Positions 9,118-18,105 of a stretch of DNA of 64,000 nt are shown here, piece by piece. Positions within the stretch are counted from its first letter, which is position 1; each line of letters opens with the position of its first letter. Source of the DNA: Clostridium lacusfryxellense (GTDB taxonomy: Bacteria > Bacillota > Clostridia > Clostridiales > Clostridiaceae); the NCBI RefSeq assembly GCF_018861735.1, contig NZ_JAHLEB010000010.1, positions 55,420 through 119,419 of the forward strand. The letters are read 5' to 3'. A program made the position numbers and the translations under genes. The notes under the pieces are model-generated. The model had not been told where the DNA came from and searched no databases. It worked only from the letters and a program-made list of their open reading frames with translations.

Positions 9118-9277
9118 ATGCCTATAAATAATGAAGGGCATTTAGAATATCTCTTAAGTAATAATCCTACTGATAAAAACTATGTTATCTGTTGATGGTG
9201 CTAAAGGTTATTTGCAAGGTATAACTTATTTAACTACGCAGCATATGACTTCTGATATAAAGCTTATTAAGGCCTGA
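9118..9277 (+). pseudogene. Possible frameshifted gene remnant, unidentified
   Basis: Two adjacent open frames, 9118-9192 (starting MPINNEGHLEYLLSNN) and 9191-9274 (VDGAKGYLQGITYLTTQ), read like one protein tail interrupted by a single frameshift. The composition is protein-like, but I do not recognise a family. It could be chance in AT-rich DNA. Confidence 0.3.
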
Positions 9278-9315
9278 TAGTTTTCACTCTAGCGCAACTT
9301 ATAGGCTTTTAATAC

Positions 9316-9348
9316 AAAAACTGTAGCTAAATTTTTAGCTACAGTTTT
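9316..9348 (-). terminator. Terminator of aspS
   Basis: AAAACTGTAGCTAA pairs with TTAGCTACAGTTTT around a short loop, followed by a T-run on the minus strand, just past the aspS stop. Confidence 0.85.
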
Positions 9349-9350
9349 AT

Positions 9351-10637
9351 TTATGGAGTTAATCTAGTTCTGTCTCTTGGAAATAATGATGCTTCTCTAA
9401 CATTCTCAAGGCCTAGTAATTGTGCTGTAATTCTCTCAAGTCCTATTGCTAGCCCGCCATGCGGTGGCATTCCATATTTAAAAATGGAAGTGTAATTATG
9501 ATAAACCTCAGGTGTTAACCCTTTGTATTTAATATTATCAATTAACATATTATAGTCATGAATTCTCTGACCGCCAGTTGTAATTTCTACACCTCTAAAT
9601 AATAAGTCAAAGCTATGAGTTTCAGTTTCACCTAAAGGCATTGTGTACATTGGCCTTTTTTTCCTTGGATAATGAGTCAAGAAAATAAAGTCACAACCAA
9701 GTTTCTCTTTTGAATATTTACAAATTAATTTTTCAGCATCAGGATCTAAATCTCCATCTAAATCTGATTTATTATATTCCTTGCTCAATATTTCTAAAAC
9801 ATCACTGAATTTTATTCTTGGAATTTTTGTTATCTTAGGTAAATTTACGTTTAAGATCTCTAAATATTTTTTCCCCTCTTGAGCTATTTTGTTTATTATA
9901 AATATTATTAAATTTTCTTCCAAATCCATAATATCTTTTTCATCCTCAATAAAGCCCATTTCACAGTCCATGCTAATATACTCATTAAGATGCCTGCTAG
10001 TATTATGCTCTTCTGCCCTGTACACATGTGCTACCTCAAAAACCCTCTCAAAACCAGCCCCTACCATCATCTGTTTATAAAACTGAGGGCTCTGAGCTAA
10101 GTATGCTTTATTTTCAAAATACTTTAATTCAAAAACATCAGTACCACCCTCTGCACCTTCTGCTACAATTTTAGGTGTAAAAATCTCTGTGAAACCTTCC
10201 TTAGATAAAAACTCCCTAAACCCCTGTACAATAAGATTTTGTATTTTAAATATTGAACTTATTTTTTCATGACGCAGGCTCAGAACTCTATTATTTAACA
10301 TGGTATCTAAGTTAACCTCTAAGGTCTCCTTATTTATTTCTATAGGTAATTCTTCATTTACACTACTAATTAATTCAAATTGCTGGATTCCAATCTCATA
10401 AGGATTTAAAACATTCTTAGACTCCTTTACTTCTCCAAAAATTGATATAACAGATTCTAACTTTATATTACTCATATCTATAACACTGTTTTCTGCAATG
10501 CATTGTACGAAACCAGTTCTATCCCTCATTATAATGAATGTTATATTTTTTAATTTTCTTACTCGATAAACCCAACCTTTAATCAAAATTTCTTCACCTA
10601 TTAAATTGCCTAATTCGTTTATCAAAAATCTTTTCAT
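9351..10637 (-). CDS. aspS: Aspartyl-tRNA synthetase, archaeal/non-bacterial type
   Basis: A 428-residue class II synthetase that charges tRNA with aspartate in the cytoplasm. Residues 1-100 are an OB-fold anticodon-binding domain (GWVYRVRKLKN...FIIMRDRTG). Motif 2 is visible as FERVFEVAHVYRAEEHNTSRHL and motif 3 as GGLAIGLERI near the C-terminus. It lacks the large insertion of bacterial AspRS, placing it in the archaeal-type group; such enzymes may be non-discriminating and also make Asp-tRNA(Asn). The start is ATG at 10637, with GGAGAGG eight bases upstream; a longer frame from 10664 would overlap that site. A T-box leader with a GAC specifier precedes it, consistent with aspartate charging. 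Confidence 0.92.
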   Translation of the reverse strand: MKRFLINELGNLIGEEILIKGWVYRVRKLKNITFIIMRDRTGFVQCIAENSVIDMSNIKLESVISIFGEVKESKNVLNPYEIGIQQFELISSVNEELPIEINKETLEVNLDTMLNNRVLSLRHEKISSIFKIQNLIVQGFREFLSKEGFTEIFTPKIVAEGAEGGTDVFELKYFENKAYLAQSPQFYKQMMVGAGFERVFEVAHVYRAEEHNTSRHLNEYISMDCEMGFIEDEKDIMDLEENLIIFIINKIAQEGKKYLEILNVNLPKITKIPRIKFSDVLEILSKEYNKSDLDGDLDPDAEKLICKYSKEKLGCDFIFLTHYPRKKRPMYTMPLGETETHSFDLLFRGVEITTGGQRIHDYNMLIDNIKYKGLTPEVYHNYTSIFKYGMPPHGGLAIGLERITAQLLGLENVREASLFPRDRTRLTP

Positions 10638-10666
10638 ACACAACCTCTCCTTTATTTTATACAAAA

Positions 10667-10920
10667 AAATATAAGCCTCAACTTCTTATTATAGAAGTGA
10701 AAGCTTTTTCCACGGTACCATTCTACTTTGACAAAGTTTATTAAACTACGCCATCTCAACTCCCTATAACGGAGGAATCCGATTTATCTTACTTTAATTT
10801 TCAGATAAACTTCTCAGAGATGTCTTTCAATATTACTTTTCTCATGGAGCTTCCACCCTTCTCCACTCGCTTTAGATACTCGGATAACATTTACTCTTCT
10901 CTTCACAGAATTTTATGAAT
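10667..10920 (-). promoter_or_regulatory. T-box riboswitch leader of aspS
   Basis: The conserved T-box reads AGAATGGTACCGTGG on the minus strand (10710-10724). A stem I region spans about 10820-10915, with the specifier GAC (Asp) followed by A at 10822-10824. The terminator stem (about 10675-10706, 13 of 14 pairs) ends in a T-run at about 10667. Uncharged tRNA(Asp) would stabilise the antiterminator and allow aspS transcription. Confidence 0.85.
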
Positions 10921-10933
10921 ATTAGTTTATTAC

Positions 10934-10962
10934 ATTATATTACTTATTATTTGTTAAATCAA
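10934..10962 (-). promoter_or_regulatory. Promoter of the aspS T-box transcript
   Basis: On the minus strand, TTGATT (10957-10962) and TATAAT (10934-10939) are separated by 17 bp, just upstream of the leader. Confidence 0.65.
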
Positions 10963-11046
10963 TAGGCAAATAAATACATTATATTCTAACACAATAGCGC
11001 AATAAACAAATTTTATTTTAAATTACAAATATTTCTTAATTTACAC

Positions 11047-11102
11047 TTGACAATATAACTGCAAGGTATTATATTTATAGTGTACTACACGAAGTAGTGC
11101 AC
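11047..11102 (+). promoter_or_regulatory. Promoter and operator of the gntR-ABC operon
   Basis: TTGACA (11047-11052) and TATATT (11070-11075) are spaced by 17 bp. Immediately downstream, GTGTACTAC (11080-11088) and GTAGTGCAC (11094-11102) form an inverted repeat with one mismatch. This resembles YtrA-type GntR operators and covers the expected transcript start, so the first gene probably represses its own operon. Confidence 0.75.
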
Positions 11103-11159
11103 CTAGTACTGATAATGCAAATATGTAAATTTATTTATTTATTGAGAGAAGGTGAACCC

Positions 11160-11531
11160 TTGATTAATATTGATAGTAGGAGCAGCAAACCTATTTATGA
11201 ACAGATTATTGAGAGAATAAAGGAAAATATAATAAAAGGAATATTAAAACCTGGAGATAAGCTGCCTTCTGTACGGGAACTTGCATCCGCTATAACAATC
11301 AACCCTAATACAATAAGCAAAGCATATAATGAGCTGGAGCGAATGAAAGCAATTGAAGTTATAAGAGGAAAAGGTACCTTTGTATCAGAAAATTTCAAAC
11401 CTGTAATAAACGAAGAAAAACTGATGACAATCAAAGAACATATGAAGGAAATAATTATTGAAGCACATTATATAGGGGTTAATAAGGATAAGTTAATTGA
11501 TATACTAAATGAAATTTATAGTGAATTTTAA
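11160..11531 (+). CDS. YtrA-type GntR transcriptional regulator
   Basis: A 123-residue protein. Residues 5-75 are a GntR winged helix (KPIYEQIIERIKENI, GDKLPSVRELA, NPNTISKAYNELE, GKGTFV), followed by a short C-terminal dimerisation helix pair. This small layout is the YtrA subfamily, usually found before ABC transporter genes. I chose TTG at 11160, which has AGAAGGTG before it and begins LINIDSRSSKPIYEQ; the frame stays open upstream from 11097, but that region contains the operator. It is first in an operon with an ABC ATPase, a permease and a small membrane protein. Confidence 0.9.
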   Translation: MINIDSRSSKPIYEQIIERIKENIIKGILKPGDKLPSVRELASAITINPNTISKAYNELERMKAIEVIRGKGTFVSENFKPVINEEKLMTIKEHMKEIIIEAHYIGVNKDKLIDILNEIYSEF

Positions 11532-11564
11532 GCTATTAGAAAGTAATAAGTTGGGGGTGTTAGC

Positions 11565-12455
11565 TTGATAGATATAAAAAATGTTAGCAAGAAGATAGAC
11601 GATAATTATATTCTAAAAAATATAGATTTACATGTAAATAAGGGGAGCATATTTGGAATAATTGGTGAAAATGGTGCGGGCAAAACTACGCTTATAAAAT
11701 GCCTAACAGGTATTTATAGAGTAACTGAAGGCAGCATATTTATTAATGGTGAAGACGTCTTTGATAATAATAAAATAAAGCAGAGGATAGGTTATGTGTC
11801 AGATGAAAACCAATATTTTTCATCTTTCAAAGTAAAGGAGCTCTTAAAATTTTATAAAAAAACTTACAGTAATTTTTCGCAAGAGAGATTTGATGAACTT
11901 AATATAAAATTTAAAATACCTATTAACCGTAGAATACGCGAACTTTCCAAGGGCATGAAGATGAGAACCTCTATCCTATTAAATCTGAGTTTAAAACCTG
12001 ATATTTTAATACTTGATGAACCTACATCTGGTCTTGATCCTGTAATCAAAAAAGAAATAATGTCCATCATTGTAGATGAAGTCGCCTCGAGAGGTGTAAC
12101 TGTATTTATTTCATCACACCATTTGGACCACATTGAGAGAATCTGTGATAATGTAGCGATAATTAAAAACGGTGAAATAAAACTTATAGACTCTATGGAA
12201 AACGCTAAAAATAGCATAAAAAAACTTCAGGTGGTATTCAAGGATAATGATATTTCTGTCGAGAATTTATCTTCCCTTGATGGAGTAATTAAAGTTGAAT
12301 CTATAGGTAGAGTAAAGTATATAATTACTGAAAACTACTCAAAAGCTTTAGAAAAAAATCTTTATGACATGGGCGCTGAGTTTATAGAGATTGTAGATAT
12401 GAGCCTTGAGGATATCTTTATATATTTCGCAAACCAGGAGGATAAAAATGAATAA
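11565..12455 (+). CDS. ABC transporter ATP-binding protein
   Basis: A 296-residue ABC ATPase with Walker A GENGAGKTT, a signature-like LSKGMKMR, Walker B ILILDEPTSGLD and an H-loop His in ISSHHLDH. Residues from about 215 form a C-terminal domain as in the drug or antibiotic exporter group. It should power the permease encoded next, whose start overlaps its end by 8 bp. The start is TTG at 11565 with GGGGGTG upstream. YtrA-regulated systems often respond to cell-wall-active compounds, but the substrate here is unknown. Confidence 0.92.
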   Translation: MIDIKNVSKKIDDNYILKNIDLHVNKGSIFGIIGENGAGKTTLIKCLTGIYRVTEGSIFINGEDVFDNNKIKQRIGYVSDENQYFSSFKVKELLKFYKKTYSNFSQERFDELNIKFKIPINRRIRELSKGMKMRTSILLNLSLKPDILILDEPTSGLDPVIKKEIMSIIVDEVASRGVTVFISSHHLDHIERICDNVAIIKNGEIKLIDSMENAKNSIKKLQVVFKDNDISVENLSSLDGVIKVESIGRVKYIITENYSKALEKNLYDMGAEFIEIVDMSLEDIFIYFANQEDKNE

Positions 12456-13497
12456 AATTGTTAATAAAGCTCTTTTCTATAAGGAATGGATAAATGTAAA
12501 ATGGGTAACATTTTTAACTATTATTGTGCTTTTTTATTTTAAAGTCCAGGGCGTCATGTCAGTATTAAATCAGAATAAGATAACAATGCGGCTTGAGGGT
12601 AAAGTATGGACCGATAGATGGTTCAATAATGGACTTTATAAAAATAATAGTTATTTTTTTGTAATGGTATTCGTTGTAGTAATATTAACTATAATTTTAT
12701 TCTTAGGGGAAAAAACCAGTGAAACCCAAGGATTTATAGCTTCTTTGCCATTTACAAGAAAACAGATACTACTTAACAAATGGTTTGTGGGAGTTCTATG
12801 TTTACTAATAAGTTTTGTAGTAGCATTTATAGTTTTAAGTTTGGTTTATGTTATAAATTTTAACAACCTTGATGCAACATTAAATCCATATTCTGATATA
12901 GTTAAGTGGTTTTTAATAGATACCTTACAGTATATTTGCATTTTTACTTTTATGGTGCTTGCGCAATCATTTATGGGAAATAGTATAGTGGCAGGTATAG
13001 TAGGTGCAATAATACTTATTGTACCAGCATTTATAGCAACAGTAGTACAGGACGTAATTGTGAGAGGTAGTAATGTTAGTGGTAATATTTATATAATTTA
13101 TGATAAAGTTTATAGCTGGTCATTGATTTATACATACAATTTAACTGATCAGAAATGGGTTAATACTGAGCCTAATAGTGGTAAGGAAATGTATAGAACT
13201 TTTTATTATACTAATTATAAATTAAAGTTATTAATACTTTTTATATTGACTTGCTTATTTTTGTACCTAGCTCATGTATCCTACAAAAAGAGAAACTTAG
13301 AATATAATTTAAGGCTGATAGTCTTTAAAAATCTAGAACCTGTCTTTAGTTGGGGTTTTGCAGTTTGTTTAGGACTTTTTGCTGGCTTTAGTTTTAAAAC
13401 GGATTTAAGTGTATTTTTTATTTTAGTTATCGCTTTCACCATCTTAGGCTACTTTCTATCTAAACTATTGCTTAAGGTTTTATCATCTACAAAATAA
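12448..13497 (+). CDS. ABC transporter permease (ABC-2 type)
   Basis: A 349-residue membrane protein with about eight hydrophobic segments, including two at the C-terminal end. A soluble, tyrosine-rich stretch lies around residues 200-250. It has the layout of an ABC-2 exporter permease partnering the preceding ATPase. I chose ATG at 12448, directly after AGGAGG and overlapping the ATPase stop by 8 bp, rather than the frame opening at 12406, which lies inside the ATPase gene. Confidence 0.85.
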   Translation: MNKIVNKALFYKEWINVKWVTFLTIIVLFYFKVQGVMSVLNQNKITMRLEGKVWTDRWFNNGLYKNNSYFFVMVFVVVILTIILFLGEKTSETQGFIASLPFTRKQILLNKWFVGVLCLLISFVVAFIVLSLVYVINFNNLDATLNPYSDIVKWFLIDTLQYICIFTFMVLAQSFMGNSIVAGIVGAIILIVPAFIATVVQDVIVRGSNVSGNIYIIYDKVYSWSLIYTYNLTDQKWVNTEPNSGKEMYRTFYYTNYKLKLLILFILTCLFLYLAHVSYKKRNLEYNLRLIVFKNLEPVFSWGFAVCLGLFAGFSFKTDLSVFFILVIAFTILGYFLSKLLLKVLSSTK

Positions 13498-13537
13498 TGC
13501 TTTTAAAATTTAATTCTATATTAGGTGGGGATTAAAA

Positions 13538-13822
13538 GTGAAGAAAACAATTATATTAACTTTTATTGTAATGTGTTTTAGTGTTGTTTTAGGTAAATTA
13601 TTTAACAATTGGATGTTAACCATTAAGATTTGTGGAAGCATAGGCTTAGTGTGTCTTGGTATAGCATTAATATCTAATGATACTTTCGCTCGTCGCGATA
13701 GGTTAAAATCAAATAATTCTATTTCTAATGAAGATAAGATTATAAGAAGGAAGATCTCTAATTTTGTTATGGTTCTAGGCTCGACTAATATTATTTTGGC
13801 TGTTGTTATGTTTCTATCTTAG
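13538..13822 (+). CDS. Small membrane protein, DUF5316-like
   Basis: A 94-residue protein with three hydrophobic segments (about 3-19, 24-46 and 74-92). A charged loop contains ISNDTFARRDRLKSNN and IIRRK. The loop resembles DUF5316 proteins, but this is from memory of the family. The start is GTG at 13538 with GGTGGGG upstream. It follows the ABC permease by 40 bp on the same strand and ends before a hairpin terminator, so it is probably the last gene of the gntR-ABC operon. Confidence 0.7.
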   Translation: MKKTIILTFIVMCFSVVLGKLFNNWMLTIKICGSIGLVCLGIALISNDTFARRDRLKSNNSISNEDKIIRRKISNFVMVLGSTNIILAVVMFLS

Positions 13823-13863
13823 AAGAGAGATATCCTAGTGGATCAGATAGCTCTATACAATAT

Positions 13864-13899
13864 AAAGTAAACTCATATCCATTGATGTGTGTTTACTTT
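13864..13899 (+). terminator. Terminator of the gntR-ABC operon
   Basis: AAAGTAAAC pairs with GTTTACTTT, and an inner six-pair stem extends it around a 4-nt loop. A T-rich tail follows on the plus strand. Confidence 0.75.
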
Positions 13900-14075
13900 A
13901 TTTGTTTATATATATTATACTCGCCAAGACTGTAACCGCAGAGTATTCCAAATACTCGCTGAAAGTGGAATGTCGAAGAATAGGCTCGATTTGCAATCTC
14001 GGTGTAATCAAGTTCATCTGTTAAATTATCCTCGATATAATCAATCGCATTTTGTAGACCTGTTATCCAATCCAT
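13893..14075 (-). pseudogene. Truncated AraC-family regulator
   Basis: The 60 codons from ATG 14075 (GGAGATG upstream) encode MDWITGLQNAIDYIEDNL and AYSSTFHFQRVFGILCGYS, the usual start of an AraC-type regulator with the first helix-turn-helix. Just after the GEY motif the frame runs into unrelated sequence and stops. Full-length members continue with a second helix-turn-helix and often an effector domain, so this is a 5' fragment of a destroyed gene. No other part was found in the flanks. Confidence 0.8.
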
Positions 14076-14336
14076 TGTTTCATCTCCTTCCTGTATACGT
14101 TTATTATATGGCAAGCGAGTTTTTATTTCATGACTTTTTGTGCGGCGAAGTGTGAGATTATTTATTGAATAGATAACTTTTTAAGCTTAAGGACAGCATC
14201 ATTAATTCCTTATACTTGAAAATAATGCTATAATTACTATATTAACAAAATATGTTTAGTAAGCAATCGTTTTTAGTTTTATTTTATTAGGGGGTAATAA
14301 AGACATTGCAGATAAATATGATAGGAGGAGAACATT

Positions 14337-14834
14337 ATGTCAAAAGTAGCACTTTTAATAATAGACATGCAAAATAATTGTAAAGAATCCACGTCTTGCA
14401 AGGCATCATTTGAAAAAGCAGTAGAATACATTAATGAAATCAGTCAATATTTCCGCAAAAAAAATCATCCTGTCGTAATCATACAAGATATTGAAGGTGG
14501 TGGCCCCGAGACTGAGGGCTTTAAATACGTAGAAGAATTAGTAGTATCAGACAATGATTTCTTTGTACTTAAAACATATAGCAATGCCTTTTGGGAAACA
14601 GAGCTTGATAATATTTTAAAGAGTCAAGGTGTAGACTGTGTTGTTATTAGTGGATTTGCAGTAGAACATTGTGTCCTCTTTACTTACAACGGCGCTGTTG
14701 AAAGAGGTTATAATACTTTTTTGCTACAAAATGGCCTTGCTGGGTATAATGATGATGAAATTAAACGCATCCAGTTGTTAAGATCTGTTGTAAGCCATGA
14801 GGCCCTTGAGTATTTTTTAAAAGAAACTTTGTGA
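14337..14834 (+). CDS. Isochorismatase-like cysteine hydrolase
   Basis: A 165-residue cytoplasmic protein of the isochorismatase-like (cysteine hydrolase) superfamily. The catalytic triad is visible: Asp10 in LLIIDMQN, Lys79 in FVLKTYSNAF and Cys112 in GFAVEHCVLFT. The conserved cis-peptide region VVISGFAVEHC is intact. Family members hydrolyse nicotinamide, isochorismate, ureidoacrylate and similar amides; the substrate cannot be fixed from the sequence. The start is ATG with AGGAGGAG upstream. It is monocistronic, after the araC remnant. Confidence 0.9.
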   Translation: MSKVALLIIDMQNNCKESTSCKASFEKAVEYINEISQYFRKKNHPVVIIQDIEGGGPETEGFKYVEELVVSDNDFFVLKTYSNAFWETELDNILKSQGVDCVVISGFAVEHCVLFTYNGAVERGYNTFLLQNGLAGYNDDEIKRIQLLRSVVSHEALEYFLKETL

Positions 14835-14912
14835 GATTTAATTTAGTGTTATGACTGATGGGGCATTCAATGAGTGACCCACCGTATAAGTTTTTGATCT
14901 TTTAAGTCTAAT

Positions 14913-15659
14913 TTAATTCTTACTTAAATTTTTTAATGCCTCATTGCTTGAAATAATAATATCCTCTTTAGATTTTATATAACTCTGACATTTTTTTAAA
15001 ATTCCAATGAGTTTATCATATTTTCCATTTATTTGAGATTCATATAGGGCATCCCTATATTCTTTATTGTATTTTTCATCAATAGCTATTAAATCGATAT
15101 TATTTTCTAAACATTGCTTAAGCAAAAGAAACCTTCCAATTCTTCCATTACCGTCTTGGAATGGATGTATTTTTTCAAAATTACTATGAAAGTAAGATAA
15201 TTCATTTAAACTAATACTTGTAGCCTTTTCAGTATTATAAATCTCAATAAGTTCTAATAATAAAGGTTCAACTTCACGAGGCTCTGCAAGTTTTATTTCA
15301 TCTAATCCACTAAGCATATTCGGAATCTTTTTAAAGGTGCCTGAAAAGCCCTTTTTATCATCAGAAGTACCATTTTTTAATAATTTATGATATTCTCTAA
15401 TTAATTGTAAAGATAGTGGTTCACCTAATGTTTCAATTATAAAATTAAAGACATCTAAAGAATTTCTAGTTTCAATTACATCATCCAAGGTATGGATGCC
15501 AGAAACTATATTTTTATCCGCCAACTGATTTAATGCATCTCTATTAAAAGTACTACCTTCTAGTTTATTAGAATGAAATAGAAATTCAATCCTTAAAGCG
15601 TAATAAAAAGAATTTGGTACTTCTTTTAATCCAAGTAAAAATGTTCTAGCTAACTTCAT
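14913..15659 (-). CDS. Fic family protein (probable AMP transferase)
   Basis: A 248-residue protein with the complete Fic active-site motif HPFQDGNGRIGR (His165 to Arg176), which transfers AMP or a related nucleotide to target hydroxyls. An N-terminal inhibitory helix motif [S/T]xxxE[G/N] is present as SNKLEG (30-35), so it is of the self-inhibited class with the inhibitor helix before the Fic core. The start is ATG 15659 with AGGTG upstream. It lies directly downstream of a fabH fragment on the same strand. No separate antitoxin is seen. Confidence 0.9.
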   Translation of the reverse strand: MKLARTFLLGLKEVPNSFYYALRIEFLFHSNKLEGSTFNRDALNQLADKNIVSGIHTLDDVIETRNSLDVFNFIIETLGEPLSLQLIREYHKLLKNGTSDDKKGFSGTFKKIPNMLSGLDEIKLAEPREVEPLLLELIEIYNTEKATSISLNELSYFHSNFEKIHPFQDGNGRIGRFLLLKQCLENNIDLIAIDEKYNKEYRDALYESQINGKYDKLIGILKKCQSYIKSKEDIIISSNEALKNLSKN

Positions 15660-15685
15660 AATATTTCACCTATCTTTCTTCTTAT

Positions 15686-15811
15686 TTAATGTCTTTCTAT
15701 TATGCCCGTTTGCCTTCTAATCCACTCATCACTTGTATCTGCCAACTTTTGCAAATCATAGTTGGTAAGAATATGTTCTGGAATATAACCACCAACTCCA
15801 GGTATTACTGA
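15686..15811 (-). pseudogene. Remnant of fabH (ketoacyl-ACP synthase III), N-terminal part
   Basis: The minus strand encodes [17 protein letters not shown] and then [18 protein letters not shown] before a stop. This matches the N-terminus of FabH (GVGSYxPExxLTNxDLE...DTSDEWIxxRTGIxER). The start codon and the other roughly 280 residues, including the catalytic Cys, are missing. Confidence 0.8.
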
Positions 15812-15935
15812 TTAAATAACATTATACCATGGCGAGTTATATAAATAGTAATTAATGGTATAATATATATTTACTTTAATTCAATTACTCTAGGGAGGCT
15901 ATTAAGCTATTGCATAGTTATGCAGTGGTGAATTA

Positions 15936-17798
15936 TTAACTTTTAAAATTCAACAATAACGCCGAGTTTATAATAACCGCAACAGATCCTACATTATGTA
16001 CTAATGCCCCCGTGACTGGGTTTAATATTCCTGCCATTGCGAGTATTATGGCTATAAAATTGAGAAGCATAGAAAGAGCCAAATTTAGTTTAATTGTTTT
16101 CATAGTCTTTTGGGATAGATTTAATAAGTGAGGAATACATTTAATGTCATCACTAACAAGTGCAATGTCTGCTGCATCAACTGCAATATCGCTACCGATG
16201 CCCGCCATTGCAATACCTACATATGCTTTTTTAAGTGCTGGTGCATCATTAATTCCATCGCCGATCATGCAAACCATCCTGTTTTCATTTTGGTATTTTT
16301 CAATAACATTCATCTTATCTTCAGGTAAACATTGAGAGTGAAAATTTGATATACCAACACTTTTTGCAATATGAGAAGCTGCTAGTGGGTTATCTCCCGT
16401 TAATAATACGCTCTCTACATTAAGTGCTTTAAGTTTTTCAATCATATCATATGAGTCTTTACGCAATGTATCAGATAAAGCCACGAAACCGACCTCTTTA
16501 TTGTTTATGGCAACATATATAATTGTACAACCATCATTTATATATGTTGATGCTTCCCCTAGCATATTTTGAGATATTTCTATGGAGTTTTCAATTAACA
16601 AAGAGGAATTTCCTGCAAAAATTATATCGCCATCAATAGTCGCTTTTACTCCACGGCCTGCAATCATTATGAAATCCTGTGGCTGCTCTAGAATTATGTG
16701 TGATTTTTTTCTAAAATTAGAAACAATAGCTTTACCTAGTGGATGCTCCGAGCGTAATTCTACTGAAGCTGTAAGTTCCAATAATTTTTCTGAAGTTATA
16801 TTCTCTATATAACTTTTAAATGCTACAACATCGGGTTTACCATAAGTTAAAGTTCCAGTTTTATCAAATGCAATTATAGTCACCTCGGATAGCCGCTCTA
16901 GTGCATCTCCAGCGCGAACAAGAATACCAAACTTAGTTGCATTTCCGATACTAGCCATAATAGCAGTAGGTGTTGCAAGCACTAACGCACAGGGACAGAA
17001 AACAACAAGAATGGTAACACTTCGGATAATTTCTCCAGTTACAATCCATGTTCCAAATGCACTAGCCAGGGCAATTACAACAATCCATGTAGCCCATCTA
17101 TCTGCAATACCAACGATTTTAGCTTTACTTGCATCAGCAGATTCTACAAGCCTAATCATTCTTTGAAGTGAACTGTTCTCCCCTACCTTAGTAACTTTCA
17201 TATCAAAAGTTCCAAATTGATTTACTGTTCCGCTGTATACATCGTCGAAACCACCCTTATCAACAGGCATTGATTCTCCTGTCATAACTGATTGATCTAT
17301 TGATGTCTGTCCAAGGGTTATAACACCATCAACAGCAACGGTTTCACCTGCAAGTACACGTAACATATCACCTATTTCAACATTTCGGGCAGGTACAATA
17401 CTTTCTACTCCATTACGAACTACTCTTGCAGTACGAGGGGTAAGATGTACCAATTTTTCAATGCCGGCACGTGCCTTTGCAACGGTACGTTCTTCAAGTA
17501 ATGCACCAAGTGTCATAATAAAAGCAACCTCGCCTGCAGCAAAGATTTCACCGATAAAAATAGATGCAACAAGTGCGATTGAGACCAAAATATCTGCTTT
17601 AATGTCAAATTCTTTTACAAGTCCAACAATTGCACCCTTAATAATAGGAATGCCACATAATATAATTGCGACCCACGCACTATCTATCTGAAAAATACTA
17701 ATGTGCGATAAACTTGAAACTAATGATGCTGCAGATATTATTAAAAAAAGTATGATCAGTTTATCTTCATCTTTTAAAAATTCTATTATTTTTTTCAT
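15936..17798 (-). CDS. P1B-type heavy-metal transporting ATPase
   Basis: A 620-residue metal export ATPase of the plasma membrane. It has no N-terminal metal-binding domain and starts directly with membrane segments. The actuator motif TGES, the membrane CPC motif (VFCPCALVLATPTA), the phosphorylation motif DKTGTLT, the SEHPLG motif and the hinge GDGINDAPAL are all present. The last membrane helix carries HNVGSVAVIINS, which is neither the Cu-type MxxSS nor the Zn/Cd-type DxG, so the metal is open. The gene follows a CsoR-type repressor gene by 8 bp in one operon with a palindromic operator. The start is ATG 17798 with AGGTGG. Confidence 0.92.
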   Translation of the reverse strand: MKKIIEFLKDEDKLIILFLIISAASLVSSLSHISIFQIDSAWVAIILCGIPIIKGAIVGLVKEFDIKADILVSIALVASIFIGEIFAAGEVAFIMTLGALLEERTVAKARAGIEKLVHLTPRTARVVRNGVESIVPARNVEIGDMLRVLAGETVAVDGVITLGQTSIDQSVMTGESMPVDKGGFDDVYSGTVNQFGTFDMKVTKVGENSSLQRMIRLVESADASKAKIVGIADRWATWIVVIALASAFGTWIVTGEIIRSVTILVVFCPCALVLATPTAIMASIGNATKFGILVRAGDALERLSEVTIIAFDKTGTLTYGKPDVVAFKSYIENITSEKLLELTASVELRSEHPLGKAIVSNFRKKSHIILEQPQDFIMIAGRGVKATIDGDIIFAGNSSLLIENSIEISQNMLGEASTYINDGCTIIYVAINNKEVGFVALSDTLRKDSYDMIEKLKALNVESVLLTGDNPLAASHIAKSVGISNFHSQCLPEDKMNVIEKYQNENRMVCMIGDGINDAPALKKAYVGIAMAGIGSDIAVDAADIALVSDDIKCIPHLLNLSQKTMKTIKLNLALSMLLNFIAIILAMAGILNPVTGALVHNVGSVAVIINSALLLNFKS

Positions 17799-17806
17799 AT
17801 TACCAC

Positions 17807-18082
17807 CTAACTCATTCTTGAAAAATGCTCTACGGCTTTAGAAAATTCAGCAATTGTTTTGTCAGCGTCACCATGCTCTATACCATCACGAACACAATGT
17901 TGCAAATGACCCTCTAGAACTACTTGACCGACTTTATGTAATGCACTTTTCGCTGCATTAATCTGTATTAATAGATCTTCACAAGGAACATCCTTATTTA
18001 CCATTTCAGAAATTGCCCTAAGTTGACCTTCAATTTTTTTGATTCTTGCTTGTACTTTTGGAATATCCATACATTGGCGCAT
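17807..18082 (-). CDS. csoR: CsoR/FrmR-family metal-sensing repressor
   Basis: A 91-residue all-helical repressor of the CsoR/RcnR family. The Cu(I) ligand set Cys-His-Cys is present with exact CsoR spacing: Cys34, His59, Cys63 (25 and 4 apart). The start is ATG 18082 with AGGAGG. It is first in a two-gene operon with the P1B ATPase. A 16-bp palindrome sits between its promoter and its start codon. The ligand set suggests copper, although the ATPase lacks the copper-type last-helix signature; the symbol rests on the ligand pattern. Confidence 0.88.
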   Translation of the reverse strand: MRQCMDIPKVQARIKKIEGQLRAISEMVNKDVPCEDLLIQINAAKSALHKVGQVVLEGHLQHCVRDGIEHGDADKTIAEFSKAVEHFSRMS

Positions 18083-18105
18083 ATTTTTGACCTCCTATTA
18101 GCTTT

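Noticed and set aside
15936..17798. Naming the ATPase as copper (copA) or cadmium/zinc (cadA) exporter
   Set aside because: The last-helix signature fits neither group, so no metal-specific symbol was given.
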